NCBI GenBank assembly: GCA_035294325.1
Contig: DATGLE010000167.1
Span: forward strand, 1 to 23,405
DNA from: DATGLE01 sp035294325
GTDB taxonomy: Bacteria; Chloroflexota; Ktedonobacteria; Ktedonobacterales; Ktedonobacteraceae
DNA: 23,405 nt
Direction: 5' to 3'
The notes beneath the pieces are model-generated. The model did not search any database. It saw only the letters and a program-made list of their open reading frames with translations, and was not told where the DNA came from. How positions within the stretch are numbered: position 1 is the first letter of the stretch; each line of letters opens with the position of its first letter. The translations under genes were made by a program, and so were the position numbers. Positions 15,474-22,718 of this stretch are shown here, one piece after another.

Positions 15474-17909
15474 TCAGATCTCTACCAGGACTTCACTCCC
15501 CTGCGGTTCTGGCTGGCCTTCGTCCCAGATGATAGTGTGCGCTCGCGTCGCGCTTCTGAGATCGACGAGGGCGGAGGCTAAAGCCAGGCGCAGCGCTGGC
15601 CGCGCCCGGATATGGATTGTATCCAGATCGGCGCCGACGGAGAGGCCGCGTTCAGCCTTGTGACGGCGAACCTGGCGCAGCATCTCCAGCAGCGCGTCCC
15701 CGATCTCCTCGGCCCTGGCGTCGATCCATTCGGGATGTTCAGCGGGCCACGCCGCAACATGGATCGAAGCCGCGCCATCCGTGGCCCGGAATAACTCCCG
15801 GTAGATCTCTTCCGTAACGTAGGGCAGGAAGGGCGCCAGCATCTTCAAGACGCTGAGCAGCGCGTGATAGAGCGTCCAGCGCGCCACCTCACGCTCAGGT
15901 CCGGCGGCGTGATAAAGTCGCGCCTTCGCCAGTTCCAGGTAGTTGTCGCAGAGATCCGACCAGAAAAATTGTTCGATCTCCCCGCGTGCCGCCGCGTACT
16001 CGCTCTTTTCCAGCGCGCTCGTCGCGGCAGCAATGGTGCGAGCCAGCCTGGAGAGCAGCCAGCGATCAGTGGGCAGAAGCGCCGACGGGCCAGCGAGTGC
16101 GCCGGGCCGATATCCTTGCAGGTGGCGCTCCGCGAAGCGACTCGCGTTCCAGAGCTTCGTCACCAGCCTGCGGCCAGGAGCAAGCAGTTCAAGGCTGAAC
16201 GGTGTATCGCTCCCTGGCCTGCCCGAAGCCGCCCAGTAGCGCAGCGCGTCGGCGGATTCTCGCTCCATCAACTCCATCGGATCGACTGCCTTATGATCTC
16301 TGGATTTGGAGATCTTGCGCCGTTCGGGTGAGAGCGCGTGCCCTGAAATCAGCGCCTCGCGCCAGGGGATCTCTCCGGTATGATAGAGCGCCTTGACGAT
16401 GGTATAGAACGCCCAGGTGCGAATGATGTCGTGTCCCTGCGGGCGCAGGCTCGCAGGGAAGTGCTGCCCGAACCAGGATGGGTCATCGCTCCAGCGGGCA
16501 ACGATCAGCGGCGTGCAGGACGACGTGGCCCAGGTATCCATGACATCCGGCTCAGGCGCGAAGTCCGTGGAGCCGCAGGCGCATGGCCGCCCCGGTCCGC
16601 TGGCACGCGGATCGACGGGCAACTGCTCCAGCGTCGCCAGCATGATTTCGCCGCAGGCGCGACAGGTCCACGCCGGGAAGGGAACGCCCAGGTAGCGCTG
16701 GCGCGAGATGCACCAGTCCCACTGGAGGTTCTCAACCCAGTGCTCGTAGCGCTGGCGCATATATTCAGGGCGCCAGGCGATCCTGCGCCCGGCCTCCAGA
16801 AAGCGCTCCTTCTGATCCAGAATGCGAATGAACCACTGCCGCGTATGCAGGTACTCGACGGGCGTGCCGCAGCGCTCATGCGTCCCGACGCTGTGCTCTA
16901 TCATCTCCTGGCGCGGCAGCAGGCCCCGCCCGGCCAGGTCGCGCAGAATGCGTTCGCGCGCCTCGCTGATCGTCAGCCCGGCATAAGCTCCGGCGAGCGC
17001 GGTCATGCGCCCGTCGCGCCCGATGGCCGGGCGCAGGGGAAGCTGATGCGTGCGCCACCAGCGAACATCCGTCGAATCGCCAAAGGTGCAGCACATAACG
17101 GCGCCGCTCCCCTTCGCCGGGTCCGCCAGATCGTCGGTGAGAATGGGAACCTCTATCCGCTCTTGCGGAAGCTCTCCCCAGGCGATGCTCGCCGTTGTGC
17201 CAATCAAATGTGCATAGCGCGCGTCACCAGGATGGACGAAGATGGCTACGCAGGCCGGCAGGAGTTCCGGGCGCGTGGTGGCAATCGGCAGCGTCTCGCC
17301 ATTCTGGCAGCGGAAGGCCAGCGTTGAGAATTGCGTTGGCAGCGTCAGATCGTCGACCTCGGCCTGGGCGATGGCCGTCTGGCATTCGGGACACCAGAGC
17401 GCCGGCGCCGACTGCGCATAGGCACGACCAGCCTGGTAGAGCTGGATGAATGACCACTGCGAGACGCGCTGCGCCTGCGGTCCGATGGTAGAGTAGCACT
17501 GCTCCCAATCGACGCTCAGAGCCAGGCGGCGCCAGATGGTTTCAAAGCGCTGCTCCGTCTGCTGGATCAGGCGCAGGCACTCCTCGATGAATTGCGCAGG
17601 CTCGACCTCCGTTGCCTTGCGCCCGGTGGTCTTTTCGACGAAGCGCTCGGTAGGCAGGCCATTGTCATCGAAGGCCATCGGATAATAAACGCGCTCGCCG
17701 TGCATCCTGCGGAAACGCGCAATGATATCCGCGTGGGTATACGAGTAACAGTGGCCGATGTGCAGCGCGCCCGAAACGGTGAGCGGCGGCGTATCGATGG
17801 TGAAGATGGGACCTGAGCCGGCGCGATCAAAGCCATACAGGCCAGTCTCGGCCCAGAGGCGAGCCAGGCGCGGCTCAGCCTCGCGGAAATTGTAACGGTC
17901 GGGCAGCAT
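15474..17909 (-). CDS. valS: Valine--tRNA ligase, archaeal/rickettsial type
   Basis: An 811-aa class I synthetase that charges tRNA-Val with valine in the cytosol. The HIGH motif is at 50-53 (SGALHIGHCYSYTHAD). It is followed by AFDDNGLPTERFVEK (DDNG at 81-84), a signature of archaeal and Rickettsia-type ValRS; ordinary bacterial ValRS has GTDHAGIATQ there. The editing (CP1) region contains GSGAVMCCTFGDSTDVRWW. Zinc-type pairs CPEC (173-176), CRAC (416-419) and CAC (443-445) are present. The second signature is KISKS at 532-536, then an anticodon-binding helical domain. The C-terminal coiled coil of bacterial ValRS is missing, matching the shorter archaeal form. The ATG at 17909 has GAGGAGG 9 nt upstream. 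A T-box leader upstream controls it. IleRS or LeuRS are less likely given the length, DDNG motif and a GUA specifier. Confidence 0.92.
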   Translation of the reverse strand: MLPDRYNFREAEPRLARLWAETGLYGFDRAGSGPIFTIDTPPLTVSGALHIGHCYSYTHADIIARFRRMHGERVYYPMAFDDNGLPTERFVEKTTGRKATEVEPAQFIEECLRLIQQTEQRFETIWRRLALSVDWEQCYSTIGPQAQRVSQWSFIQLYQAGRAYAQSAPALWCPECQTAIAQAEVDDLTLPTQFSTLAFRCQNGETLPIATTRPELLPACVAIFVHPGDARYAHLIGTTASIAWGELPQERIEVPILTDDLADPAKGSGAVMCCTFGDSTDVRWWRTHQLPLRPAIGRDGRMTALAGAYAGLTISEARERILRDLAGRGLLPRQEMIEHSVGTHERCGTPVEYLHTRQWFIRILDQKERFLEAGRRIAWRPEYMRQRYEHWVENLQWDWCISRQRYLGVPFPAWTCRACGEIMLATLEQLPVDPRASGPGRPCACGSTDFAPEPDVMDTWATSSCTPLIVARWSDDPSWFGQHFPASLRPQGHDIIRTWAFYTIVKALYHTGEIPWREALISGHALSPERRKISKSRDHKAVDPMELMERESADALRYWAASGRPGSDTPFSLELLAPGRRLVTKLWNASRFAERHLQGYRPGALAGPSALLPTDRWLLSRLARTIAAATSALEKSEYAAARGEIEQFFWSDLCDNYLELAKARLYHAAGPEREVARWTLYHALLSVLKMLAPFLPYVTEEIYRELFRATDGAASIHVAAWPAEHPEWIDARAEEIGDALLEMLRQVRRHKAERGLSVGADLDTIHIRARPALRLALASALVDLRSATRAHTIIWDEGQPEPQGSEVLVEI

Positions 17910-17935
17910 GGAATGGTACCTCCTCTTAAAAGGCT

Positions 17936-18236
17936 ACTGAAAAGCGCCGTCAACTCGCAAGGACGAGGACGGCGCGACTCGTGGTACCACCTTGTTTTGA
18001 CAATTGATCCGCCCAACCTGTGCTTATTCCAGATCAATTGTCCTCTAACCAGCGCTAACGGGCTGTACCCGGAATGCTCTACCGCCGCGCTCCCGCGCAG
18101 CCTCAAACATTCGACTCACGAGCCACGTTCGGGAGGCGCGCTCGAAGGAGGCTCGCACCCGATGACCCCCACTCTCTGGCAAGCCGCTCTTCCCTACTCC
18201 GCTCGTTCCAGGTCTTTGCACATATTATTTCCAATA
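17936..18236 (-). promoter_or_regulatory. T-box riboswitch leader of valS
   Basis: Read on the minus strand, the T-box core AAGGTGGTACCACG (plus 17980-17993) matches the family consensus AGGGTGGNACCGCG; its TGGT bulge would pair with an ACCA tRNA end, fitting the A73 of tRNA-Val. Stem I is closed by ACCTGGAA (18206-18213) with TTCCGGGT (18067-18074) and includes GGAGTAGGG and AGAGAGTGGGGG plus GGTGCGAGCC, typical stem I elements. The probable specifier is GTA (18080-18082), a valine codon followed by a purine. Stem III is a perfect 11-bp repeat, GACAATTGATC/GATCAATTGTC (17999-18042). Uncharged tRNA-Val would favour the antiterminator and valS expression. Specifier placement is my inference from stem pairing. 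Confidence 0.88.
17940..17975 (-). terminator. Regulated terminator of the valS T-box
   Basis: On the minus strand GCGCCGTC (17968-17975) pairs with GACGGCGC (17944-17951), with an inner CTCG/CGAG stem, and is followed directly by TTTT (17940-17943). It begins four bases after the T-box core, so the antiterminator and terminator folds compete for the sequence around it. Confidence 0.8.
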
Positions 18237-18241
18237 TAGCT

Positions 18242-18271
18242 ACTATAACATGTTCTTTGCTCCATCGTCAA
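18242..18271 (-). promoter_or_regulatory. Promoter of the valS T-box transcript
   Basis: On the minus strand TTGACG (18266-18271) and TATAGT (18242-18247) are 18 nt apart. Transcription would begin near 18235, just before stem I of the T-box, giving a leader of about 325 nt. Confidence 0.7.
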
Positions 18272-18447
18272 GCGCCGGCACATCACGCCCCAGGGCTTTC
18301 CCCTGCTCAGGCCATTGATGCACGCGGCGCGCTGACGCGCCTCTGCGCTCCCCACAGGGAATGATAGGCTGCGCCACGCCCCGCCCATCATTTCCTGCGG
18401 GGAGCACCACTTTATATTTATAGCCAGTAGTCCCACGCTTCCTCCGG
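18272..18447. repeat. Intergenic region with an imperfect inverted repeat
   Basis: GCTCCCCACAGGGAATGAT (18347-18365) recurs inverted at 18387-18405 with 2 mismatches in 19, separated by a 21-nt GC-rich loop. Just before it, GGCGCGCTGACGCGCC-like sequence can fold on itself. No gene is supported here on either strand. The block lies between the valS promoter and the 29-bp hairpin at 18448. Confidence 0.6.
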
Positions 18448-18508
18448 GGATGGAGAGTAAGGTGTGGCGCGGGTGCTCTGCACCCGCGCCACACCTTACT
18501 CTCCATCC
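18448..18508. repeat. Long perfect inverted repeat (29-bp arms, 3-nt loop)
   Basis: Arm 18448-18476 begins GGATGGAGAGTAAGGTGTGG, the loop is TCT, and arm 18480-18508 is the exact reverse complement. No T-run follows. A GC-rich box starts 2 nt after its right end, the same arrangement as at 22658-22741. Confidence 0.88.
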
Positions 18509-18509
18509 A

Positions 18510-18532
18510 GCGAGCGCCGCAGGCGCGAGCAC
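18510..18532. repeat. Shared GC-rich box, copy 1
   Basis: GCGAGCGCCGCAGGCGCGAG followed by CAC is identical over 23 bp to 22719-22741 and differs by one base over the first 20 from 19109-19128. It can fold into a short stem (GCGCC/GGCGC). Both 23-bp copies directly follow a long perfect hairpin. Confidence 0.8.
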
Positions 18533-18628
18533 CAGGCAGGAAATCCATATCATCCACAGATGAAACTTTTTCGTAATAGGTGACGTGCAATCGAGTAGAG
18601 GACCTCATATACAGAAAGCGAGATCAAT

Positions 18629-18964
18629 ATGCCCAATTGGAGCCAGCACGATCTTCATAAGCACATGCACGTCTATTCTTCCGACGACATCAACATCGGA
18701 CATATCGCGGAAGTATACGAAGATTCTTTTTTAATCCATAAAGGTTTTTTCTTCCCCAAAGATCGCTATATCCCATACAGCGCTATCACCGATGTTAAGG
18801 ATGACCGCGTGCACCTCTCGCTGAGCGCAGCCGAAGTCCAGGAGAAGGAATGGGACAAACGGCCCGATTACGAGGATCATTTAGGCGATCCTCTCCAGTT
18901 GTTCTATGATCGCGGCCATGGAATACACGATCCCTTCGACGAAACCAATCCCGATGCGCCATAA
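18629..18964 (+). CDS. DUF2171 domain protein (PRC-barrel-like)
   Basis: A 111-aa soluble protein. A His-rich start (HDLHKHMHV) leads into a DUF2171/PRC-barrel-like pattern: VYSSDDINIGHIAEVYEDSF, then IHKGFFFPKDRYIPYSAITD and DDRVHLSLSAAEV. The remainder is acidic and polar (residues about 75-111). Such proteins are thought to be small beta-barrel adaptors related to PRC-barrel domains, often linked to stress responses, but no biochemical role is settled. The ATG at 18629 has only a weak purine-rich site (GAAAGCGAGA) upstream. It stands alone between the palindromic block and the sigma factor gene. A small hairpin GCGCT/AGCGC with loop CTTT begins 1 nt after its stop and an A/T-rich run follows at some distance. 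Confidence 0.75.
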   Translation: MPNWSQHDLHKHMHVYSSDDINIGHIAEVYEDSFLIHKGFFFPKDRYIPYSAITDVKDDRVHLSLSAAEVQEKEWDKRPDYEDHLGDPLQLFYDRGHGIHDPFDETNPDAP

Positions 18965-19380
18965 GCGCTCTTTAGCGCGGTACGCATCGATCAATTTTTA
19001 TTCATTATTCTTTAACTTTTCTCAATTTTTTAGAGGCTGTCAGGTGCTCGGCGTCCTGCCCTTGCCAGGTCTTCGCGCGGCTCCGCCGCGCAATATACCA
19101 TCCAGAAGGCGAGCGCCACAGGCGCGAGGACGCAATTGTACCGCCAATCAAACACATTCTTAACACAAGAGAAGATACGGTTACAACCTGATTTTATCTA
19201 CGGTAATCACCCGATGCTATGGCCTTAGCCGCTCTTATACAATAGAGGGGAAAATAAGAGCATGGACACGTATACAGGCACACGGTGTCAATCATCAATC
19301 CGCCTGTGAACTGACCACGAGGCCATAGGAGACCGACGCTGATTCTGTCGGTAAGTTTCCTGAAAGGGAGCGTGGAATTC
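18965..19380. other. Non-coding region before the sigma factor gene
   Basis: About 416 bp without a credible gene. It starts with an AT-rich stretch, then a repeat block near 19065-19130: hairpin GCGCGGC/GCCGCGC (19075-19091) and a GC-rich box at 19109-19128. Further on TATACAAT (19236-19243) is a candidate -10 for the sigma gene without a good -35. AAAGGGAG (19363-19370) is its ribosome site. Confidence 0.5.
19109..19128. repeat. Shared GC-rich box, copy 2
   Basis: GCGAGCGCCACAGGCGCGAG differs by one base from the boxes at 18510 and 22719. It is preceded by CCATCCAG, as copy 1 is, but no long hairpin remains next to it, only the 7-bp one at 19075-19091. It may be a decayed or partial copy of the hairpin-plus-box element. 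Confidence 0.7.
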
Positions 19381-20523
19381 ATGGCAATTATCAATTCTGT
19401 TAGAGATGAACAGAGCGCCCTGTTAGCCGCGCAGACTGTTACCAGGGAGCGCTTTTCGCCTGGCAATGCATCGGGCTTCGCCGGGGAAGCGGGGCGATCA
19501 TACGCCAAAGGCAGGCCCGAGCGCACTACCGAGCCTCTTGTCGCATTAGATGAGACAATAGACGAGATTGTCGACACTGACTCTCTACTTGACCGCATCG
19601 ATGATGAAGACGATAGTGAGATCGATGCGCTGGAGGAAGATGATGTTGTGACGGTTCATACCGGGCGCTCCGCCACAGCAGGCGCAAAGCAGGCAACGGG
19701 TTCTGAGGATGCTTTTCAGAGCTATCTGCGTGATATTCGTGGCCTCGGGCTGCTAACGCATGCGGAAGAGATCGAACTGGCACAGCGCGCAGCTTCCGGC
19801 GATGAGATGGCGCGCCGCAAGTTGATCGAGTCAAACCTGCGCCTGGTTATCGCCATCGCGCGCCGCTATACCAGCACCGGCGTCCCCCTGATCGATCTTA
19901 TCCAGGAGGGAAACCTGGGGCTGATGCGCGCGGCTGAGAAGTTCGACTACCAGCGTGGATGCCACTTCGGAACATATGCCACATGGTGGATCCGCCAGGC
20001 GGTGAGCCGCGCCGCCGGGGAGCAATCGCGCCTGATCCACTTACCGGAGCATGTCGCCACGCGCCTGCGCAAAGTGCGGCGTATCGCGGCGCAGCTCTCG
20101 CAGGAGAATGGCCTTGATCCCCTGCCCGAGCAGATCGCGGAGGCATGCCATATCGATGTCAACGAAGTCGTGGATCTGCTGGGAGTGATCGAACAGCCCG
20201 TTTCGCTCGATGCGCCCGTAGATGAAGAGGCCCGTTACTCACTGGCCGATACTCTGGAAGATAGTACCACTCCCGCTCCCGCTGAAACCGCCTCACAACA
20301 CCTGCTCGGCGAAGAACTCCACCGCGCTTTAGCCCTGCTCACTCCCCGCGAACGCGCCGTAATCACGCTGCGCTACGGCATAGGAGATGGGCGCAGCCGC
20401 ACCCTGCTCGAAGTCGGCAAGGAACTGGGCATTTCGCGCGAGCGTGTACGCCAGCTCGAAGTGGTCGCGCTGATGAAGCTGCGCGGCATTAGCGGCAATG
20501 CGACGCTGCGCGAGTGCGTATAA
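19381..20523 (+). CDS. Sigma-70 family RNA polymerase sigma factor (group 2-like)
   Basis: A 380-aa primary-like sigma factor that would direct RNA polymerase to promoters. About 105 variable N-terminal residues, including the acidic stretch DDEDDSEIDALEEDD, precede region 1.2 (EDAFQSYLRDIRGLGLLT, from 109). Region 2 follows: NLRLVIAIARRYT, PLIDLIQEGNLGLMRAAEKF, and CHFGTYATWWIRQ (194-206). Region 3 includes LIHLPEHVATRLRKVRRIA. Region 4 has LTPRERAVITLRYGIGDG and a helix-turn-helix TLLEVGKELGISRERVRQLE (341-360). The ATG at 19381 is favoured over a GTG three codons earlier because AAAGGGAG is 10 nt from it. The region 2.3-2.4 sequence departs from the RpoD norm (GCHFGTY in place of GYKFSTY; GEQSRLIHLP in place of ADQARTIRIP), suggesting a group 2 factor rather than the housekeeping one. 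Confidence 0.92.
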   Translation: MAIINSVRDEQSALLAAQTVTRERFSPGNASGFAGEAGRSYAKGRPERTTEPLVALDETIDEIVDTDSLLDRIDDEDDSEIDALEEDDVVTVHTGRSATAGAKQATGSEDAFQSYLRDIRGLGLLTHAEEIELAQRAASGDEMARRKLIESNLRLVIAIARRYTSTGVPLIDLIQEGNLGLMRAAEKFDYQRGCHFGTYATWWIRQAVSRAAGEQSRLIHLPEHVATRLRKVRRIAAQLSQENGLDPLPEQIAEACHIDVNEVVDLLGVIEQPVSLDAPVDEEARYSLADTLEDSTTPAPAETASQHLLGEELHRALALLTPRERAVITLRYGIGDGRSRTLLEVGKELGISRERVRQLEVVALMKLRGISGNATLRECV

Positions 20524-20525
20524 AA

Positions 20526-20580
20526 TAATGTGACATAAATATGCCGCAGGCGGCGCCTGCGGCATATTTATGTCACATTA
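20526..20580. repeat. Perfect 55-bp palindrome after the sigma gene
   Basis: Arms of 27 bp (20526-20552 and 20554-20580) flank one central base. The outer part is AT-rich (TAATGTGACATAAATATG) and the inner part GC-rich (CCGCAGGCG). It begins 2 nt after the sigma stop codon. Without T-runs beyond it, it is not a classic terminator, but the hairpin could end or protect the sigma mRNA. Confidence 0.88.
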
Positions 20581-20629
20581 CGGTCTCTCTTTCCCCGGTA
20601 CCAGGCATCTCGACTCCCTCGCGGCATAG

Positions 20630-20638
20630 TGCTATACT
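20630..20638 (+). promoter_or_regulatory. Extended -10 promoter of the GT39-like gene
   Basis: TGCTATACT gives an extended -10 (TGn before TATACT, 20633-20638). The -35 position holds only a weak TCGACT (20610-20615), as allowed for extended -10 promoters. The start of transcription would be near 20645, 32 nt before the ATG. Confidence 0.5.
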
Positions 20639-20676
20639 ACCCTACGGTTGCATGTGACATCATCGAGAGGAAACGT

Positions 20677-22464
20677 ATGGATACCAGGACCGATCATACA
20701 GCGGAGGTTGACCTGGCCGACCAGCCCCGAACAACGCCCAACGCTGCCGCACATCATTCATGGCGCTTCATGTCTGCGTTTGATGTTCTCCTCACCTGCG
20801 CACTGGCGCTCGCCGCCATTGTTCCGCGCATTATTCTCGCCATGCAGCTTGATCTCGTCACCGACGAGGTAGTCTATATCCAGGCAGGTAAGGTATATCT
20901 GCCGCTGCTGCGACACCTCGAAATTGGAGCGAAGGGGTGGAGCTACAATTACGAGCATCCTCCCTTTGTGAAATTGCTGATCGGGCTGATGATCTACAGG
21001 AATGCTGCGCTCGGTCATCCGATCAGTGAACTGCTGGCGGCACGTATCCCCAGTATCTTTTTTGGCACACTGCTTGTCGTCGCCGTTTACTGGCTGGGCC
21101 GCATCCCTTTCGGGCGCATCATCGCCTGCGCCGCTGCCCTCTGCCTCGCCTTCAGCCCCTGGCTGGTCTATTTCAGCGGGCTGGCCTATCTCGATACGAC
21201 GATGACCGCGCTGATTAGCATAGCCTATCTGCTGCTCTGGCCTGCCATCAGGCGGCCCTGGCTCTACCTGCTCGTCGCTATACTGGTCGGCCTGGCCGGC
21301 GCCAGCAAGTACCCCGCCGCTCTGGCCCTGCCCGGCTTCATCCTGTTCACCGCCTACTATTTCTTCGTGATCCGGTTCTATCTTCCTCCTGAACAACGGC
21401 CCGCCATACCCTGGCTCTGGTGGATAGGCGCGCTCATCCTGGCTCCGCTGACCTTCCTGGCCGCCGATCCGGCGATCTGGCCTCATCCCATCGCCCTGTT
21501 ACAGCACAGCTTTCGCTTTGAGGAACTGCACTCGGCCAACGGGCATCTGACCTTCTTTGCCGGTCAGGCCAGAGTGCATATGCCGCAATGGACGATCTTC
21601 TATACCCTCTTCGTCAAAGTGAGCGCTTTTGTAACGCTGCCGGCTATCTTTTTCCTGTTCTTCGCCCTGGTACAACTGGCGCGTTTTCACCTGCGCGCCC
21701 CCGGCATACATATCCGCGACGCAGCCGCCATCGCCTTTCTCTTTATCTGGCTCGTTTGCATTCTCGCGGCATTCAGCCGGCTCAATATCGTCGTTGGCAC
21801 GCACTATTTTCTGCCCGCAGCCGCTCCTCTGGCGCTGGCCGGAGCTTTCGGCCTGGCGATTATCCTGCGCGCCTGCTTCGGCTTCCTACCGGTTATCATA
21901 CGGAGACTGGCGCCGGCACCAGCGACAGGAGCGCCCGATACAGCAGCATCACCAGCGAGCGGTGAGAGCAAGAAAAGCGCGTTTAACCCGCGCTCCGCAG
22001 CGGTATGCACGCTCCTGATCGCCGCGCTCGCCATTCCGCATCTCATCGGCCTGGTAACAATCCCGCAGGCAGAGGGTTATGCCAGCGAATTCTTCCACGG
22101 AGAGGACAGCGCGCTCCAGGTTGCCTATCCCGGCTATCGTGAGGCTGTGCAATGGCTGGCCGCGCACACCCATCAACCCGCCCGCGTCGGCCTGGTCGCG
22201 CTCCCCGACACGCTGGGGCAGAAGAACGCTGCAACATCCTGGTACTATTACAACCGCGACCTGCCGGCAAGGTTACAGTTGACAGAGGCCCACCCCGATG
22301 ACTACAATTTCCCATACGACTATCTTGTGTGGCCGATGCACCTGATCCAGCGCGGCTATGCCATTCCTGCTGCATGGCGTTCTAAAGTCGTGTATGTTGT
22401 TATGGGCGGCGCTACTGTATATTGCTATGTCCTGGCACGCAACCCGGCCACCGTTTCCCAATAA
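20677..22464 (+). CDS. GT39-family membrane glycosyltransferase (PMT/ArnT-like, GT-C fold)
   Basis: A 595-aa multi-pass membrane protein. After a polar 33-residue tail, helix 1 (DVLLTCALALAAIVPRIILA) is followed by the first outer loop with LVTDEVVY (Asp63-Glu64), the catalytic acidic site of GT-C enzymes, and then NYEHPPFVKLLIGL (93-96 EHPP), the signature of dolichyl-phosphate-mannose protein mannosyltransferase relatives. About ten hydrophobic segments follow, then a C-terminal outer domain of about 130 residues. Such enzymes move a sugar from a polyprenyl-phosphate donor to protein or lipid on the outer face of the membrane. The ATG at 20677 has GAGAGG 6 nt before it; a longer frame from 20629 overlaps the promoter. 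Acceptor and sugar are unknown. A second GT-C gene follows after the repeat block. Confidence 0.85.
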   Translation: MDTRTDHTAEVDLADQPRTTPNAAAHHSWRFMSAFDVLLTCALALAAIVPRIILAMQLDLVTDEVVYIQAGKVYLPLLRHLEIGAKGWSYNYEHPPFVKLLIGLMIYRNAALGHPISELLAARIPSIFFGTLLVVAVYWLGRIPFGRIIACAAALCLAFSPWLVYFSGLAYLDTTMTALISIAYLLLWPAIRRPWLYLLVAILVGLAGASKYPAALALPGFILFTAYYFFVIRFYLPPEQRPAIPWLWWIGALILAPLTFLAADPAIWPHPIALLQHSFRFEELHSANGHLTFFAGQARVHMPQWTIFYTLFVKVSAFVTLPAIFFLFFALVQLARFHLRAPGIHIRDAAAIAFLFIWLVCILAAFSRLNIVVGTHYFLPAAAPLALAGAFGLAIILRACFGFLPVIIRRLAPAPATGAPDTAASPASGESKKSAFNPRSAAVCTLLIAALAIPHLIGLVTIPQAEGYASEFFHGEDSALQVAYPGYREAVQWLAAHTHQPARVGLVALPDTLGQKNAATSWYYYNRDLPARLQLTEAHPDDYNFPYDYLVWPMHLIQRGYAIPAAWRSKVVYVVMGGATVYCYVLARNPATVSQ

Positions 22465-22495
22465 TACAGTGCTCGCGCGGCTGCACCTCATAACG

Positions 22496-22657
22496 GATAG
22501 ACACGAGGGTGGGACACAGCCGCCAGGCGTCTTCGCCCTCTCCCATCGGGCCTTCGCGCAGCGAAGCCCCTTAACCGATAGATGGGAGGAGGGGACACAG
22601 CCGCCAGGCGTCTTCGCCCTCTCCCATCGGACCTTCGCGCAGCGAAGCCCCTTAACC
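22496..22657. repeat. Tandem 81-bp repeat, two full units
   Basis: Units 22496-22576 and 22577-22657 are nearly identical, differing mainly in the first 20 bases and at one later position. Each starts GATAGA, contains GGGACACAGCCGCCAGGCGT, then CTCTCCCATCGG and the small hairpin CTTCGC-GCA-GCGAAG, and ends CCCCTTAACC. The GATGGGAG near the unit start can pair with CTCCCATC inside it. A third unit starts at 22658 and turns into the long palindrome. As 81 is divisible by 3, open frames run through on both strands, but they are repeat artefacts. Confidence 0.9.
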
Positions 22658-22716
22658 GATAGATGGGAGGGTGGGACACAGCCGCGAAGCGGCTGTGTCC
22701 CACCCTCCCATCTATC
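22658..22716. repeat. Long perfect inverted repeat (28-bp arms, 3-nt loop)
   Basis: Arm 22658-22685 begins GATAGATGGGAGGGTGGGAC and is the start of a third 81-bp unit; the loop is GAA; arm 22689-22716 is its exact reverse complement. The shared GC-rich box follows 3 nt later. The palindrome thus seems to be made from a truncated repeat unit and its inverted copy. Confidence 0.9.
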
Positions 22717-22718
22717 CC

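Noticed and set aside
18243..18608. 121-codon minus-strand frame between valS leader and DUF2171 gene
   Set aside because: It overlaps the T-box promoter and runs through two inverted repeats, with no plausible start or domain.
20629..20676. Longer N-terminus for the GT39-like protein
   Set aside because: It would start within the extended -10 promoter, and a good ribosome site precedes the ATG at 20677.
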